Below are positions 44,751 through 54,032 of a stretch of DNA of 64,000 nt, one piece after another. The DNA is from Planctomycetaceae bacterium. Lineage in GTDB: Bacteria; Planctomycetota; Planctomycetia; Pirellulales; Pirellulaceae. The position numbers were made by a program, and so were the translations under genes. The stretch lies in contig JABJJO010000014.1 of assembly GCA_018660825.1 (NCBI GenBank), positions 27,383 to 91,382 of the forward strand, in the 5' to 3' direction. Under the pieces are notes generated by a model. The model was given only the letters and a program-made list of their open reading frames with translations, did no database searches and was not told the origin of the DNA. The first letter of the stretch is position 1; the number at the start of each line of letters is the position of its first letter.

Positions 44751-45866
44751 ATGAAAATAAAATTAGTTTTGTTAGCGATCACTATCAGTTGGTTATCAAG
44801 CCCGATCTTTGAATCGCAGATCCAAGCGGAATCACCATTTGATCATATTTTTTTCCCATTCAAGAAGGTCGATGCGAACCCGAATGTGGACTATGGTGTC
44901 ACGGACAAGCAGGGGCCTTGGATGGTGTTAGCTACATCGTTTCACGGTGAAGGCGCCGAACAGCAGGCTCGTCAATTAGTATTAGAGTTGCGGCGCGAGC
45001 ATAAGTTAGAAGCGTTCACGCATCGTAAAACCTATGACTACACAGATCGTGTTGAAGGTCGCGGGGTAGATAAATACGGTCAGCCCAAGGCGATGGTTTA
45101 CAACAAGGGACACCGTTTTAACGAAGTTGCCGTCATGGTGGGTAATTTTGAATCGGTTAAATCCGACGATGCCCAAGCCTTGCTCGAAAAAATAAAATAC
45201 TTGCGACCCCAAGTGCTCGATCGAGCAAAAGATGAAGGGACGAATCAAGTGTATGCGGGATTACGGCGTATTCAGAACAAATTGAATTTGAACCCAGAGC
45301 GTCACGAGCGTGGTTCCATGGGTCGCGCATTTATTACGCGTAATCCAACAATTCCGGCTGAGTACTTTACTCAAAATGCACTCGATCCGTTTGTTGAACG
45401 ATTGAACGACGGAGTGGAATATAGTTTGCTGGATAACCCAGGGAAATACACGGTTCAGGTGGCAACGTTTCGGGGTAAAGTCGTTTACGACATTGAAAAA
45501 GGATATGACAAGGATGCCAAAGTATCAAATGCTCTCGTTGAAGCTGCCGAGAATGCACATCTTTTAGTTACCGCTTTACGAAAACAGAACATCGAAGCTT
45601 ATGAATTCCACGATCGCAATGAAAGTATTGTTACCGTGGGTAGTTTTGACCGCGTTGGTGTAGGTCAACTGGATGGCAAGTTTCAATTTGATCCTACTGT
45701 TTACAAGATTATGAGTATTTACAAAGCCCAACGCGTGCCGATCAACAACAGCAGTCAGGCCAGTTTCCGACCACGGGCATTGAACGGGATTCCGTTTGAC
45801 ATTCAACCTCGTCCAGCGTTTGTGCCCAAGCGTAGTATTGGTTCGAGTTTTCTTAGCCGTTTTTAG
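44751..45866 (+). CDS. Secreted hypothetical with two SPOR-like repeats
   Basis: This 371-residue protein has a signal peptide (1-27, ending QIQAES). Two similar blocks, each about 100 residues, are visible: GPWMVLATSFHGEGAEQQARQLVLELRREHKLEAFTH with VAVMVGNF, and GKYTVQVATFRGKV with AHLLVTALRKQNIEAYEFHD and SIVTVGSF. This pattern (beta, helix, beta ending in GxF/GSF) resembles SPOR domains, which bind denuded peptidoglycan, but similarity is weak. The C-terminal 30 residues are basic and Pro-rich. I do not recognise the family; it may be planctomycete-specific. Confidence 0.75.
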   Translation: MKIKLVLLAITISWLSSPIFESQIQAESPFDHIFFPFKKVDANPNVDYGVTDKQGPWMVLATSFHGEGAEQQARQLVLELRREHKLEAFTHRKTYDYTDRVEGRGVDKYGQPKAMVYNKGHRFNEVAVMVGNFESVKSDDAQALLEKIKYLRPQVLDRAKDEGTNQVYAGLRRIQNKLNLNPERHERGSMGRAFITRNPTIPAEYFTQNALDPFVERLNDGVEYSLLDNPGKYTVQVATFRGKVVYDIEKGYDKDAKVSNALVEAAENAHLLVTALRKQNIEAYEFHDRNESIVTVGSFDRVGVGQLDGKFQFDPTVYKIMSIYKAQRVPINNSSQASFRPRALNGIPFDIQPRPAFVPKRSIGSSFLSRF

Positions 45867-45912
45867 AGTCTGTTTGCGTTCGTCTGACGAACTGCGAGAA
45901 TGCCACAAATGC

Positions 45913-47229
45913 CTACGAAGTAATGATTGTAGCGCAGATTCGGTCATCTGCCGTCGCTGTGGCAGTCACTTCAATGAGTTGTCCGATTGGGTTGTTTCTC
46001 GTCTGTTGTGCCGGACTTGATAGCTCTGGCATCCACGGAAACTCAACTGGGGCATACCGACAGGAAGTACCCACATAGTGTTGTGGTTTGTCACGATCTT
46101 CCGCTTCGACTAGCACTTCAAGCTTTTTACCTACTAGACTCTGATAGTAAGCCCTTTGTAACTCTTCACCGAGCGTTGCAATTTCACGTCCGCGTTGTTT
46201 TTTGAGCGATTTTGGTAATTGATTGTCCATGTCGGCTGCGGGAGTTCCTTTTCGAGCGGAGAAGGGAAACACGTGGATTTTAGAGAAAGCGGCGGCCCGA
46301 ATGGTTGCGAGTCCCTCGTTAAATTCAGCATCTGTTTCACCTGGAAACCCTGTAATGATGTCGGTGGTAATGGCTGGGTTATCAAGAGTGTCACGTACGA
46401 GATTACAACGTTGTAAAAATGTCTGAGTACTCCAACGTCGACGCATTCTGCGCAGTACCGCATCTGATCCACTTTGCAGACAAATATGTAAATGAGGAAC
46501 TATTTTCGCTGCATGTTCGTCTAGAACAGCGATCAGCTCACGGGTAACTTCGGTTGCTTCAATGCTGGAAATACGAATCCGAAAATCACCAGGAAGCATC
46601 GCGATTTGGCGTGTGAGATCAGCCAGTCGAATCCATTGCTCACGTGGTTTACCAAAATTCCAATCGACCCCGTAATGCCCAATATGTACTCCGGTTAACA
46701 CCAGTTCACCGTAGCCATTATCAATGAGTCGTCGAGCTTCATCGAGAATATGGTCGATCGGACGACTGGTGAGTTCTGGGCGTACATGGGGAATAATGCA
46801 GTAACTACAACGCAATAAACATCCGTCTTGTATTTTGATATAAGCGCGATGACGATTGCCAAAGTTTGAGATTCCCGTCGGAATATCAATTACTCCAAAT
46901 CGCCCTAAGATATCCGGTAGCTCACGTTTGTCGGTTACTACTTCGACAACGTTAGGAAGTGCGTGCACTTCTTCTGGTGCGCGAGTGGCGTAACATCCCA
47001 TGACGACGATTCTAGCATCTGGATTTTCACGAGCTAATTGGCGAATGGCTTTGCGGCTCTTAGAATCGCCTTCGTTGGTGACGGTGCATGTGTTTACGAT
47101 GCACAGTTCCGCAGGCTCTTCCCGTGGAACCTCGTTATACCCGACGAGTTCCAAACCCTCACGGATATACTGAGTCTCGTACTGATTGAGTTTACATCCG
47201 AGGGTCAGAGTTTTGAGTTTTCCAGACAT
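45913..47229 (-). CDS. mtaB: tRNA methylthiotransferase MtaB
   Basis: This 438-residue radical SAM enzyme has TLGCKLNQYET (C12) with C48 and C79 for the first cluster, and C137, C141, C144 (CLLRCSYC) for the radical SAM cluster. SRPIDHILDEARRLIDNGYGELVLTGVHIGHYG is typical of the MtaB branch, and a TRAM-like end is present. MtaB adds a methylthio group to t6A37 in tRNAs reading ANN codons. It lies 19 bp after clpS and is probably co-transcribed with it. Confidence 0.93.
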   Translation of the reverse strand: MSGKLKTLTLGCKLNQYETQYIREGLELVGYNEVPREEPAELCIVNTCTVTNEGDSKSRKAIRQLARENPDARIVVMGCYATRAPEEVHALPNVVEVVTDKRELPDILGRFGVIDIPTGISNFGNRHRAYIKIQDGCLLRCSYCIIPHVRPELTSRPIDHILDEARRLIDNGYGELVLTGVHIGHYGVDWNFGKPREQWIRLADLTRQIAMLPGDFRIRISSIEATEVTRELIAVLDEHAAKIVPHLHICLQSGSDAVLRRMRRRWSTQTFLQRCNLVRDTLDNPAITTDIITGFPGETDAEFNEGLATIRAAAFSKIHVFPFSARKGTPAADMDNQLPKSLKKQRGREIATLGEELQRAYYQSLVGKKLEVLVEAEDRDKPQHYVGTSCRYAPVEFPWMPELSSPAQQTRNNPIGQLIEVTATATADDRICATIITS

Positions 47230-47248
47230 GATATTTTGCCGTCGTTGA

Positions 47249-47569
47249 TTATTCTATTGGTTCGATAGTGGCTGACATGGAACCTTGACATTGTGAGACG
47301 GAGTGATCATTCCCAAAGGCATGGATTTGATCTCGTTTCAACTCGGCATGTTCGAGCGTTGTTGTTAGGCAGACAGCCTTTCCATCTTCGTCCACTTTAA
47401 TGGCAATCGTAAAGCCCTTTTCTGGAGGAAATCCAAACAGTTCTTGTAGCATATCAATGACATAATTAAACGTGTGGTCTTCATCATTCCACAAGATGAC
47501 ATTGTAACGTGGCTGTTGCTTGGGCCGCGTGTCGGTTGTTGGGGCGGTTGTAGTGGCTGTGTTCGGCAT
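47249..47569 (-). CDS. clpS: ATP-dependent Clp protease adaptor ClpS
   Basis: This 106-residue adaptor has a disordered Thr-rich N-terminus (1-20) and a core with YNVILWNDEDHTFNYVIDMLQELFGFPPEKGFTIAIKVDEDGKAVCLTT. The NDxxH-type start and Met-containing pocket recognise N-degron residues and hand substrates to ClpAP. The C-terminus is longer than in E. coli. It is upstream of mtaB; no clpA is adjacent. Confidence 0.94.
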   Translation of the reverse strand: MPNTATTTAPTTDTRPKQQPRYNVILWNDEDHTFNYVIDMLQELFGFPPEKGFTIAIKVDEDGKAVCLTTTLEHAELKRDQIHAFGNDHSVSQCQGSMSATIEPIE

Positions 47570-47769
47570 GGATTGAAAAACGACTGTAGGAAAATGGTGA
47601 TTGGGGCAAGCTACAATAGCCGAGACTTAGCGAAGTTATTATATTGTACGTTTCAGACAACGGGAATACTTGTAATATCCTCCGCTAAATCACTGGCATC
47701 AATAGGATTAGTCTGCCACTAGGGATACAAGTTTGCTGTGACCACACAAAAAGATAAGAGGAAATGGCT

Positions 47770-49149
47770 ATGCAGGAAATAGAACAATATTTGACTGAGC
47801 ATCGCGATCGGAACGAGAACGAATTGTTCGAGTTGTTAAGGATGGCGAGCGTCAGTACGGATAGTCAATATGCAGCTGAAGTTGCCAAAGCTGGAAATTG
47901 GGTAGCGGATCAATTTCAATCGATGGGTTTTACAACCGAGGTTATTGAGACGAAAGGGCATCCGATTGTTTATGCGGAGACGCCCCCTGTCGCAGGAGCC
48001 CCAATCGTTTTGGTTTACGGTCATTACGATGTTCAACCCCCGGATCCACTGGACGAATGGATCTCCCCACCTTTTGAACCAGTGGTTCGTGAAGGCAATG
48101 TCGTAGCGCGTGGCGCTACCGACGACAAGGGCCAAATGTTGACTCACATCAAGAGTGCCCAAGCGTGGATGGATACCGTGGGGTCGCTGCCGGTTCAGAT
48201 AAAGTATGTGATTGAAGGTGAAGAGGAATGTGGCAGTTCCAACTTGGAGCCGTTTCTAGAAGAGTACCGTGATCGTTTAGGTTGTGACATAGCGGTTATT
48301 AGCGATACTAGCCAGTTCGCAAAAAATCAGCCGGCGATAACGTACGGTTTAAAAGGGATCGTCTATTTCGAAGTGTTCTTGGAAGGTCCCAAACAAGATT
48401 TACATTCTGGAACCTTTGGTGGGTCAGTTTACAATCCACTTAACGCGTTGACTCAGATGCTCGGTGTACTTGTGGACGATCAGGGACGGATTCAAATTCC
48501 GGGATTTTATGACGATGTTGTTGAGTTAGAACAGCGTGAAAGAGACCAGTTTGCAGCCTTGCCGTTTGATGAGCAGCAGTTCAAGGATAAGGTCGGCGTG
48601 GACACGGTACACGGTGAAGTTGGTTACACAACCCTTGAACGTCGCTGGGCGCGACCAACGTTGGATATCAATGGAATCTGGGGTGGCTATCAAGGCGAAG
48701 GAGCCAAGACTGTATTGCCAGGAAAGAGTGGCGCTAAGTTTAGTTGCCGTTTGGTTCCGAACCAAGATCCCGAAAAAATTGGTGCAGCGATTGAAAAAAT
48801 GTTGCAGGATTTAGTGCCGGATGGAATTCGCATGGAAGTCAAGCATCATCATGGAGCACCCGGTGTGGTAGTCGATTTAGATAGTCCCTATATGGCTGCG
48901 GCCGCTAGTGCAATCGAGCAAGGGTTTGGCGTCGCACCGGTATTTATTCGTGAAGGTGGCTCGATTCCAGTCGTCACAGTCTTACGTGAACTACTGGGAG
49001 TCGATACGTTATTATTAGGGTGGGGATTGGACGATGATAATACTCACGGGCCTAACGAAAAATTTTCGCTAGAAGATTTTTATCGTGGGACTAAAGCTAG
49101 TGCGAGTTTGTGGCAAGAAATCAGCAAAATAAAAAGAGCGGGCGAATAG
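47770..49149 (+). CDS. M20-family dipeptidase
   Basis: This 459-residue cytoplasmic peptidase has VLVYGHYDVQPPDPLDEW (metal His and catalytic Asp), VARGATDDKGQML (bridging Asp), EGEEECGSSN (catalytic Glu and metal Glu), ISDTSQF, and DLHSGTFGGSVYNP and GWGLDDDNTHGPNEKF near the end (last metal His). It is like CPG2/DapE-type dipeptidases, probably acting on small peptides. Two in-frame ATGs (47764 and 47770) follow AGAGGAA; the second has the better spacing. Peptide import by Opp could supply substrates, but the genes are separate. Confidence 0.92.
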   Translation: MQEIEQYLTEHRDRNENELFELLRMASVSTDSQYAAEVAKAGNWVADQFQSMGFTTEVIETKGHPIVYAETPPVAGAPIVLVYGHYDVQPPDPLDEWISPPFEPVVREGNVVARGATDDKGQMLTHIKSAQAWMDTVGSLPVQIKYVIEGEEECGSSNLEPFLEEYRDRLGCDIAVISDTSQFAKNQPAITYGLKGIVYFEVFLEGPKQDLHSGTFGGSVYNPLNALTQMLGVLVDDQGRIQIPGFYDDVVELEQRERDQFAALPFDEQQFKDKVGVDTVHGEVGYTTLERRWARPTLDINGIWGGYQGEGAKTVLPGKSGAKFSCRLVPNQDPEKIGAAIEKMLQDLVPDGIRMEVKHHHGAPGVVVDLDSPYMAAAASAIEQGFGVAPVFIREGGSIPVVTVLRELLGVDTLLLGWGLDDDNTHGPNEKFSLEDFYRGTKASASLWQEISKIKRAGE

Positions 49150-49227
49150 AATCGTTGTGGAATTTAGCCGTTTCACTAACGATAAATACAAAACTGCAAG
49201 TGTAAGAGAGTAAGGGAAGAGTGATTG

Positions 49228-50508
49228 ATGCTTGATCGAAAATTCATTGTAGAAAATGCTGCGGACGTAGCTAAAAATTGTGAACTGCGGGGAGCCACCG
49301 CGGATGTATCGTTGTTGGTGGAGTTCGAGATGCAGCGGCGGAAATTATTGATAGAGGTTGAGTCGCTTAACCGCCAAGCCAATGAAGTTTCAAAGACCAT
49401 TGGGCAGGCTAGTTCTGATGAAGAACGTGAGCAGCGTAAGGCCGCAGGTCGGGATTTGCGGTCAGCGAAAGATGATTGCCAGGGCGCTCATGACGCTTTA
49501 GAGAGTCAAATTGTAGAATTGCAGTCACAAATACCCAATATGACGCATCCCGCAGCACCGATTGGTGAAGATGATAAATCAAACCTAGAAATTCGTCGTG
49601 GCCAGCACGAACCAGCCAAGTTGGACTTTGATATTTTGGATCATGTTGAGTTGGGCGATAAACATGACATGATCGACTTTGAAGCAGGAGCTCGTATTGC
49701 CGGTCATGGATTTTACTTCTTAAGAAATGACGGAGTGTTGTTGGAACTTGCTTTGCAGCAATACGCTGTAAACCATTTAGTGAAAAATGGTTTTACGCCT
49801 GTAATTACTCCGGACCTAGCCTATTCCGAAATTTTGCATGGCACGGGTTATATTCCGCGGGGACCAGAGACTCAAATTTATAGCATTGAAAACTCCAACC
49901 TTAATTTGGTGGCGACAGCAGAAATACCGCTTGGCGGAATGATGGCAGGACAAACCGTTGACAGCGAATCGTTGCCGCTGAAGGTGTGCGGAATCAGTCA
50001 TTGTTTCCGCACAGAGGCTGGGGCTGCGGGCCGAGCTACCCGCGGACTATATCGCGTCCATCAGTTTACGAAGATTGAGATGTTTGCTTTTACGCTGCCG
50101 GAACAAAGCAGTGACATGCTGGAACAGTTTTGTCAGATTGAATGCGAAATTTTTGACAGTTTGGGAATTCCATATCGAGTGGTGGATACGGCTACCGGAG
50201 ACTTAGGCGGTCCCGCTTATCGAAAATATGATCTCGAAGCGTGGATGCCTGGACGCGGCGACGGTGGTGCATGGGGCGAAGTGACCAGTACGTCAAATTG
50301 TACGGACTTCCAAGCTCGCCGACTCAATGCTCGTTATAAAGTCAAAGGTGAAAAAGGGACTAAATTCTTGCATACTCTCAATGGCACAGCAATTGCGATT
50401 AGCCGAGCGATGATTGCCGTCATGGAAAACCATCAGCAGGCCGATGGCACGATTGTTGTGCCCGAAGTGTTGCAAGGCTTAATGGGCAAAGAGGTAATCG
50501 GAGTTTAA
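49228..50508 (+). CDS. serS: Seryl-tRNA synthetase
   Basis: This 426-residue class II synthetase starts at ATG 49228, directly after an in-frame TTG. The N-terminal long helical arm (about 1-110) binds the tRNA-Ser variable arm. Class II motifs follow: IITPDLAYSEILHGTGYIP, CFRTEAGAAGRATRGLYRVHQFTKIEMF (motif 2), and TLNGTAIAISRAMIAVMEN (motif 3 with Arg). Length matches the family. It is a single gene with a GGGAAG site upstream. Confidence 0.97.
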   Translation: MLDRKFIVENAADVAKNCELRGATADVSLLVEFEMQRRKLLIEVESLNRQANEVSKTIGQASSDEEREQRKAAGRDLRSAKDDCQGAHDALESQIVELQSQIPNMTHPAAPIGEDDKSNLEIRRGQHEPAKLDFDILDHVELGDKHDMIDFEAGARIAGHGFYFLRNDGVLLELALQQYAVNHLVKNGFTPVITPDLAYSEILHGTGYIPRGPETQIYSIENSNLNLVATAEIPLGGMMAGQTVDSESLPLKVCGISHCFRTEAGAAGRATRGLYRVHQFTKIEMFAFTLPEQSSDMLEQFCQIECEIFDSLGIPYRVVDTATGDLGGPAYRKYDLEAWMPGRGDGGAWGEVTSTSNCTDFQARRLNARYKVKGEKGTKFLHTLNGTAIAISRAMIAVMENHQQADGTIVVPEVLQGLMGKEVIGV

Positions 50509-50560
50509 ACGAGTGTTACGCTGTTGAAACTCTTGTAACAAACATTGCGAAGGAGTTTGG

Positions 50561-51937
50561 CTACCTGTTGTCGCTTTCGATTGCCGTGGTGGCCTGCTGA
50601 CACAATTCTTGAGCTGCTGTAAGTGTGCTGGCTTCTGCGATGACGCGGATAATAGGTTCCGTGTTGCTTGGCCGAATCAGTAGCCATTGTCCTGCGGGCC
50701 AACGTAGCTTTAGGCCGTCAGTGAAATCGGCGGCAACGGTGGGAAACTGATCCGGCAAGGATGTTAGTATCGCTTGCATATTATGGTCACCAACATGGAC
50801 ACTGGTTTTGTGGATGTTACATTTCGGTAGCGCAGCAGTCGCGGCACTCAGAGTTTGTTGACGACGCGCCAGTAAATCTAATACGCGGACCATGCCAACA
50901 AAACTGTCGCGAATAAATCCCAACTGAGGGTCGATTGGGCCTCCATTTCCCTCGCCTCCGAAAATTGCATTCGTTGCGATCATTTTGTCCACGACGTTGG
51001 CTTCACCTACGGCGGATTCATGACAAAGGCAATTGTGTGCAGCGGCTATTTGGTGATTGATGGAGCTTGTAGCGCAGTTGATTACAATGTCGCCCGGATT
51101 ACTTGCGAGGCATTGCTCTAGACAAAGTGCAAGCGTGTATTCTTCACCAATATAAGTCCCTTGTTCGTCAATAAGTGCTAGTCGATCTGCGTCCGGGTCT
51201 TGGCAAAATCCAAGGTCGCAACCTGTCGTTCGCACTTGCGACGCAATGTCGACTAAATTGGCAGCGGTTGGTTCAGGTGGATGGGAAAATTGACCGTTGG
51301 GCAAGTCACCGATTGCGACTGTTTGACATCCTAATTCAGTTAACAGGCGCAAGCCTAAAGTGGATCCTGCGCCGTGATTGCTATCGAGTAATACTTTGAA
51401 ATTCTGTTTTCTTATTGCTGCTGCATCGACGGTTGCGAGTAGTTTCTCAATGTGTATTGCATGTGGGTTTGGCAACGTTGAGGAGTCGATCTCAAATGAT
51501 TCATTGTTTTGTGTTGCATTTGGTGCCAGACCCGAGTGAAAAAAGTTGAGGACTTGATCACCTTGGGTTTGATTGAGGATACGGCCTGTGGGGCTATAGA
51601 GTTTCAAGCCGTTGTAGGGTGATGGGTTATGACTGGCTGTGATTTGAAGGCCACCGGCGGCTTGCTGCTCGCGAATTTGTATACCGACGGTAGGCGTTGC
51701 CATGATGCCTCCGTCGATGCTGCAGCGCCCGTCCAAGGCTACGATGGACTTTATTTGCTCAAGTATGGCCTCACCGCTTTTGCGACCATCACGGCTAAGG
51801 ATGATCGGGCCAGAAAACCGGGCGTCATCGAGGAAACGTAAGTAGGCGGCGGTGTAGTTTTGGATTAGTTCGGTCGTTAGGCACTCTCCGACGATACCTC
51901 GCAGGCCACTGACACTGATAATTGGTTTTGCTGACAT
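50561..51937 (-). CDS. Phosphohexomutase (phosphoglucosamine/phosphomannomutase family)
   Basis: This protein has 458 residues from ATG 51937. It has the alpha-D-phosphohexomutase order: SGLRGIVGE, catalytic Ser S102 in TASHNPSPYNGLK, metal loop DPDADRLALID, sugar loop GEGNGGPI, and phosphate loop RPSNTEPIIRVIAEA. A longer frame starts at 51985, but the family begins near GLRG. GlmM and ManB cannot be separated by eye; either would feed cell envelope sugar synthesis. It is convergent with serS. Confidence 0.9.
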   Translation of the reverse strand: MSAKPIISVSGLRGIVGECLTTELIQNYTAAYLRFLDDARFSGPIILSRDGRKSGEAILEQIKSIVALDGRCSIDGGIMATPTVGIQIREQQAAGGLQITASHNPSPYNGLKLYSPTGRILNQTQGDQVLNFFHSGLAPNATQNNESFEIDSSTLPNPHAIHIEKLLATVDAAAIRKQNFKVLLDSNHGAGSTLGLRLLTELGCQTVAIGDLPNGQFSHPPEPTAANLVDIASQVRTTGCDLGFCQDPDADRLALIDEQGTYIGEEYTLALCLEQCLASNPGDIVINCATSSINHQIAAAHNCLCHESAVGEANVVDKMIATNAIFGGEGNGGPIDPQLGFIRDSFVGMVRVLDLLARRQQTLSAATAALPKCNIHKTSVHVGDHNMQAILTSLPDQFPTVAADFTDGLKLRWPAGQWLLIRPSNTEPIIRVIAEASTLTAAQELCQQATTAIESDNR

Positions 51938-52143
51938 GCTGTCATCATAATAACTGTCCCACAGATACGAAACACTGATATCCATTTGTTCGTATTCTGT
52001 GAGACACTAGGATCAATCGAGGGCTGGTAATGTGTAAAGAACCGATGAACGTGTATGGATATGTTTCTTTCTGTGTTATCATTTCGCGTGAGATGTAAGG
52101 GGGTGAATGTAATCGCTGAATAATCAAGGGTTTTAAAAACAGC

Positions 52144-52701
52144 ATGAATGCAGTGAAATGGCTAGGGGCACGAATTATTTTCATTCCAACGTTGGCTTGG
52201 AATGTGCTGCTTGGCAAGGTGTTGCGGATTCGTCATTGGTGGGACTTTATTGACGACCAAGTGATCGTTGGCGCGTTTCCTTTTTGGTTTGATGTGGCCG
52301 CGATGTCTAAGGACGGAGTGCAGGCGGTCGTTAATACGTGCAATGAATATGGTGGTCCCGTTAAACAATACAGTCATTTTGGAATTGAGCAGTTGCGTGT
52401 TCCGACAATTGATTTTACTGCTCCATCTTTGGAAAGCATTCAACGTGGCGTGGCGTTCATTCAGCAGCACGTAGAACAAGGTCATAATGTGTATGTACAC
52501 TGCAAGGCTGGTCGCGGTCGCAGCGCGACCGTGGCCCTATGTTGGCTAATGGCTTATCGTGACATGAACCCTGAACAAGCGCAAGAACATCTGCTTTCAA
52601 AAAGACCGCACGTCCACTCGACGTTACCAGCCCGCACAGTTGTGAAGCAGTATTGGAGTATAATACAGGATCGTGACGAGCAAGTGTCTCCAGCAGATTA
52701 G
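52144..52701 (+). CDS. Dual-specificity phosphatase, PTPMT1-like
   Basis: The 185-residue protein has the Cys-based phosphatase loop HCKAGRGRS (C120, R126), a candidate acid D90 in VPTIDFTAPS, and a hydrophobic N-terminal region (residues about 8-28) that may bind membrane. VYVHCKAGRGRSAT and the following helix resemble mitochondrial PTPMT1, which dephosphorylates phosphatidylglycerophosphate during cardiolipin synthesis. Substrate is inferred. Its stop overlaps the stop of the convergent sufS gene. Confidence 0.88.
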   Translation: MNAVKWLGARIIFIPTLAWNVLLGKVLRIRHWWDFIDDQVIVGAFPFWFDVAAMSKDGVQAVVNTCNEYGGPVKQYSHFGIEQLRVPTIDFTAPSLESIQRGVAFIQQHVEQGHNVYVHCKAGRGRSATVALCWLMAYRDMNPEQAQEHLLSKRPHVHSTLPARTVVKQYWSIIQDRDEQVSPAD

Positions 52702-53921
52702 CTAAATAGCGAAATCGCTTTGTTAACCGCCGTCGTCAAGGCCTGAACATCCTCAGCGGTATTATAAAGGTAGAAACTAGCTCGAGCGCTAGCAGGCACA
52801 CCAAGTCGTTGGTGTAGCGGCATGGCACAGTGATGACCAGCACGGATCGCAATGCCCTGGTTATCTAATGCGTGGGTTAAATCGTGAGGATGCACTCCAT
52901 CAATCGTAAAGCTGACAATGCCAGATTTTTGGTCGGGGGATGGGCCGTGGAGCTGCACTTGAGGTATTTCGGAAAATTGTTGATGTGCTAACTTGACGAG
53001 TGATTCGATGTGCTGGCTGATGGAATCCAAGCCAATGTTCTGTAAGTAATCAATGGCCGTTGGAAACGCTAGGACCGGTGAAATGGGCGGAGTGCCTGCT
53101 TCAAATTTTGCTGGAAGATCTGCTAGCTTGAAATCGTCTTGAGTTACAACATCGATCATACTGCCCCCACCTAAAAATGGCGGCATGCTTTCTAGTAGGT
53201 GTTGTTTACCGTAGAGGACACCGATCCCAGAAGGACCGAGCATTTTGTGAGCACTAAATGCGAGGAAGTCGGCGTCGAGTTGCTGGACATCGATACTTTG
53301 GTGCGGGGCTGCTTGTGCTGCATCGACCATCACAATAGCGTCTGCGGCGTGGGCGGCAGTGATGATTTCAGCGGTTGGAGTGATGGAACCAAGCACGTTT
53401 GAGCACATTGTAAATGCGACTATTTTCGTTTTTTCACTAAGCAAACTGGTGTAATGATCCATGTCGATTTGGCCATTATCGGTGATGTTGGCCCAGCGAA
53501 TAACGGCACCCGTGCGTTGGGCGACTTGTTGCCAAGGTACAATGTTGGAATGATGTTCTAGTTGGGTTAGAACGATTTCATCACCGGCGGAAATGTTGTT
53601 TTCTGACCAGCTGCGTGCCACCAAGTTAATGCCAGCGGTCGTACCCTGAGTGAAAACGATTTCTTGGGAATTTTGGGCGCCGATGAATGTGGTTACACAG
53701 TCACGCGATTCTTCATAAAGTGCTGTGCATTTATCACTCAACCAATGGGCACCGCGGTGGACGTTGGCATAGACAGTGCTATCGATGCGACTGAGAGTAT
53801 CAATCACTACTTGCGGTTTTTGAGTGGAGGCAGCGTTATCTAGGTAGACCAACGGTTTGTTAGCGTGCACGACTTGCTGTAGCACAGGAAAATCAGATTT
53901 GAATTGATGAGCGTCAAACAT
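52698..53921 (-). CDS. sufS: Cysteine desulfurase SufS (class II)
   Basis: This 407-residue PLP enzyme has YLDNAASTQKP, NVHRGAHWLSDKCT, the Schiff-base Lys K226 in SAHKMLGPSGIGVLYGK and the catalytic Cys C365 in RAGHHCAMPLHQRLG. It supplies sulfur for iron-sulfur cluster assembly. No sufBCD or sufE is visible beside it, so the rest of the pathway lies elsewhere. It is the second desulfurase in the window, of a different class from that at 26282-27466. Confidence 0.95.
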   Translation of the reverse strand: MFDAHQFKSDFPVLQQVVHANKPLVYLDNAASTQKPQVVIDTLSRIDSTVYANVHRGAHWLSDKCTALYEESRDCVTTFIGAQNSQEIVFTQGTTAGINLVARSWSENNISAGDEIVLTQLEHHSNIVPWQQVAQRTGAVIRWANITDNGQIDMDHYTSLLSEKTKIVAFTMCSNVLGSITPTAEIITAAHAADAIVMVDAAQAAPHQSIDVQQLDADFLAFSAHKMLGPSGIGVLYGKQHLLESMPPFLGGGSMIDVVTQDDFKLADLPAKFEAGTPPISPVLAFPTAIDYLQNIGLDSISQHIESLVKLAHQQFSEIPQVQLHGPSPDQKSGIVSFTIDGVHPHDLTHALDNQGIAIRAGHHCAMPLHQRLGVPASARASFYLYNTAEDVQALTTAVNKAISLFS

Positions 53922-54032
53922 AGCGGTGGCCGTTGGAAGGATGGCGTGTTACCTGAGAATATTCATTTAGTCTAAGCCCACGAGTGCATTTCTGGTATGC
54001 CTAACGTGATTGAGCGATAGGTAGTAGTATCT

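Noticed and set aside
50514..50540. Terminator between serS and the phosphohexomutase gene
   Set aside because: The TGTTAC/GTAACA arms are only 6 bp with a 15-base loop and no T-tract.
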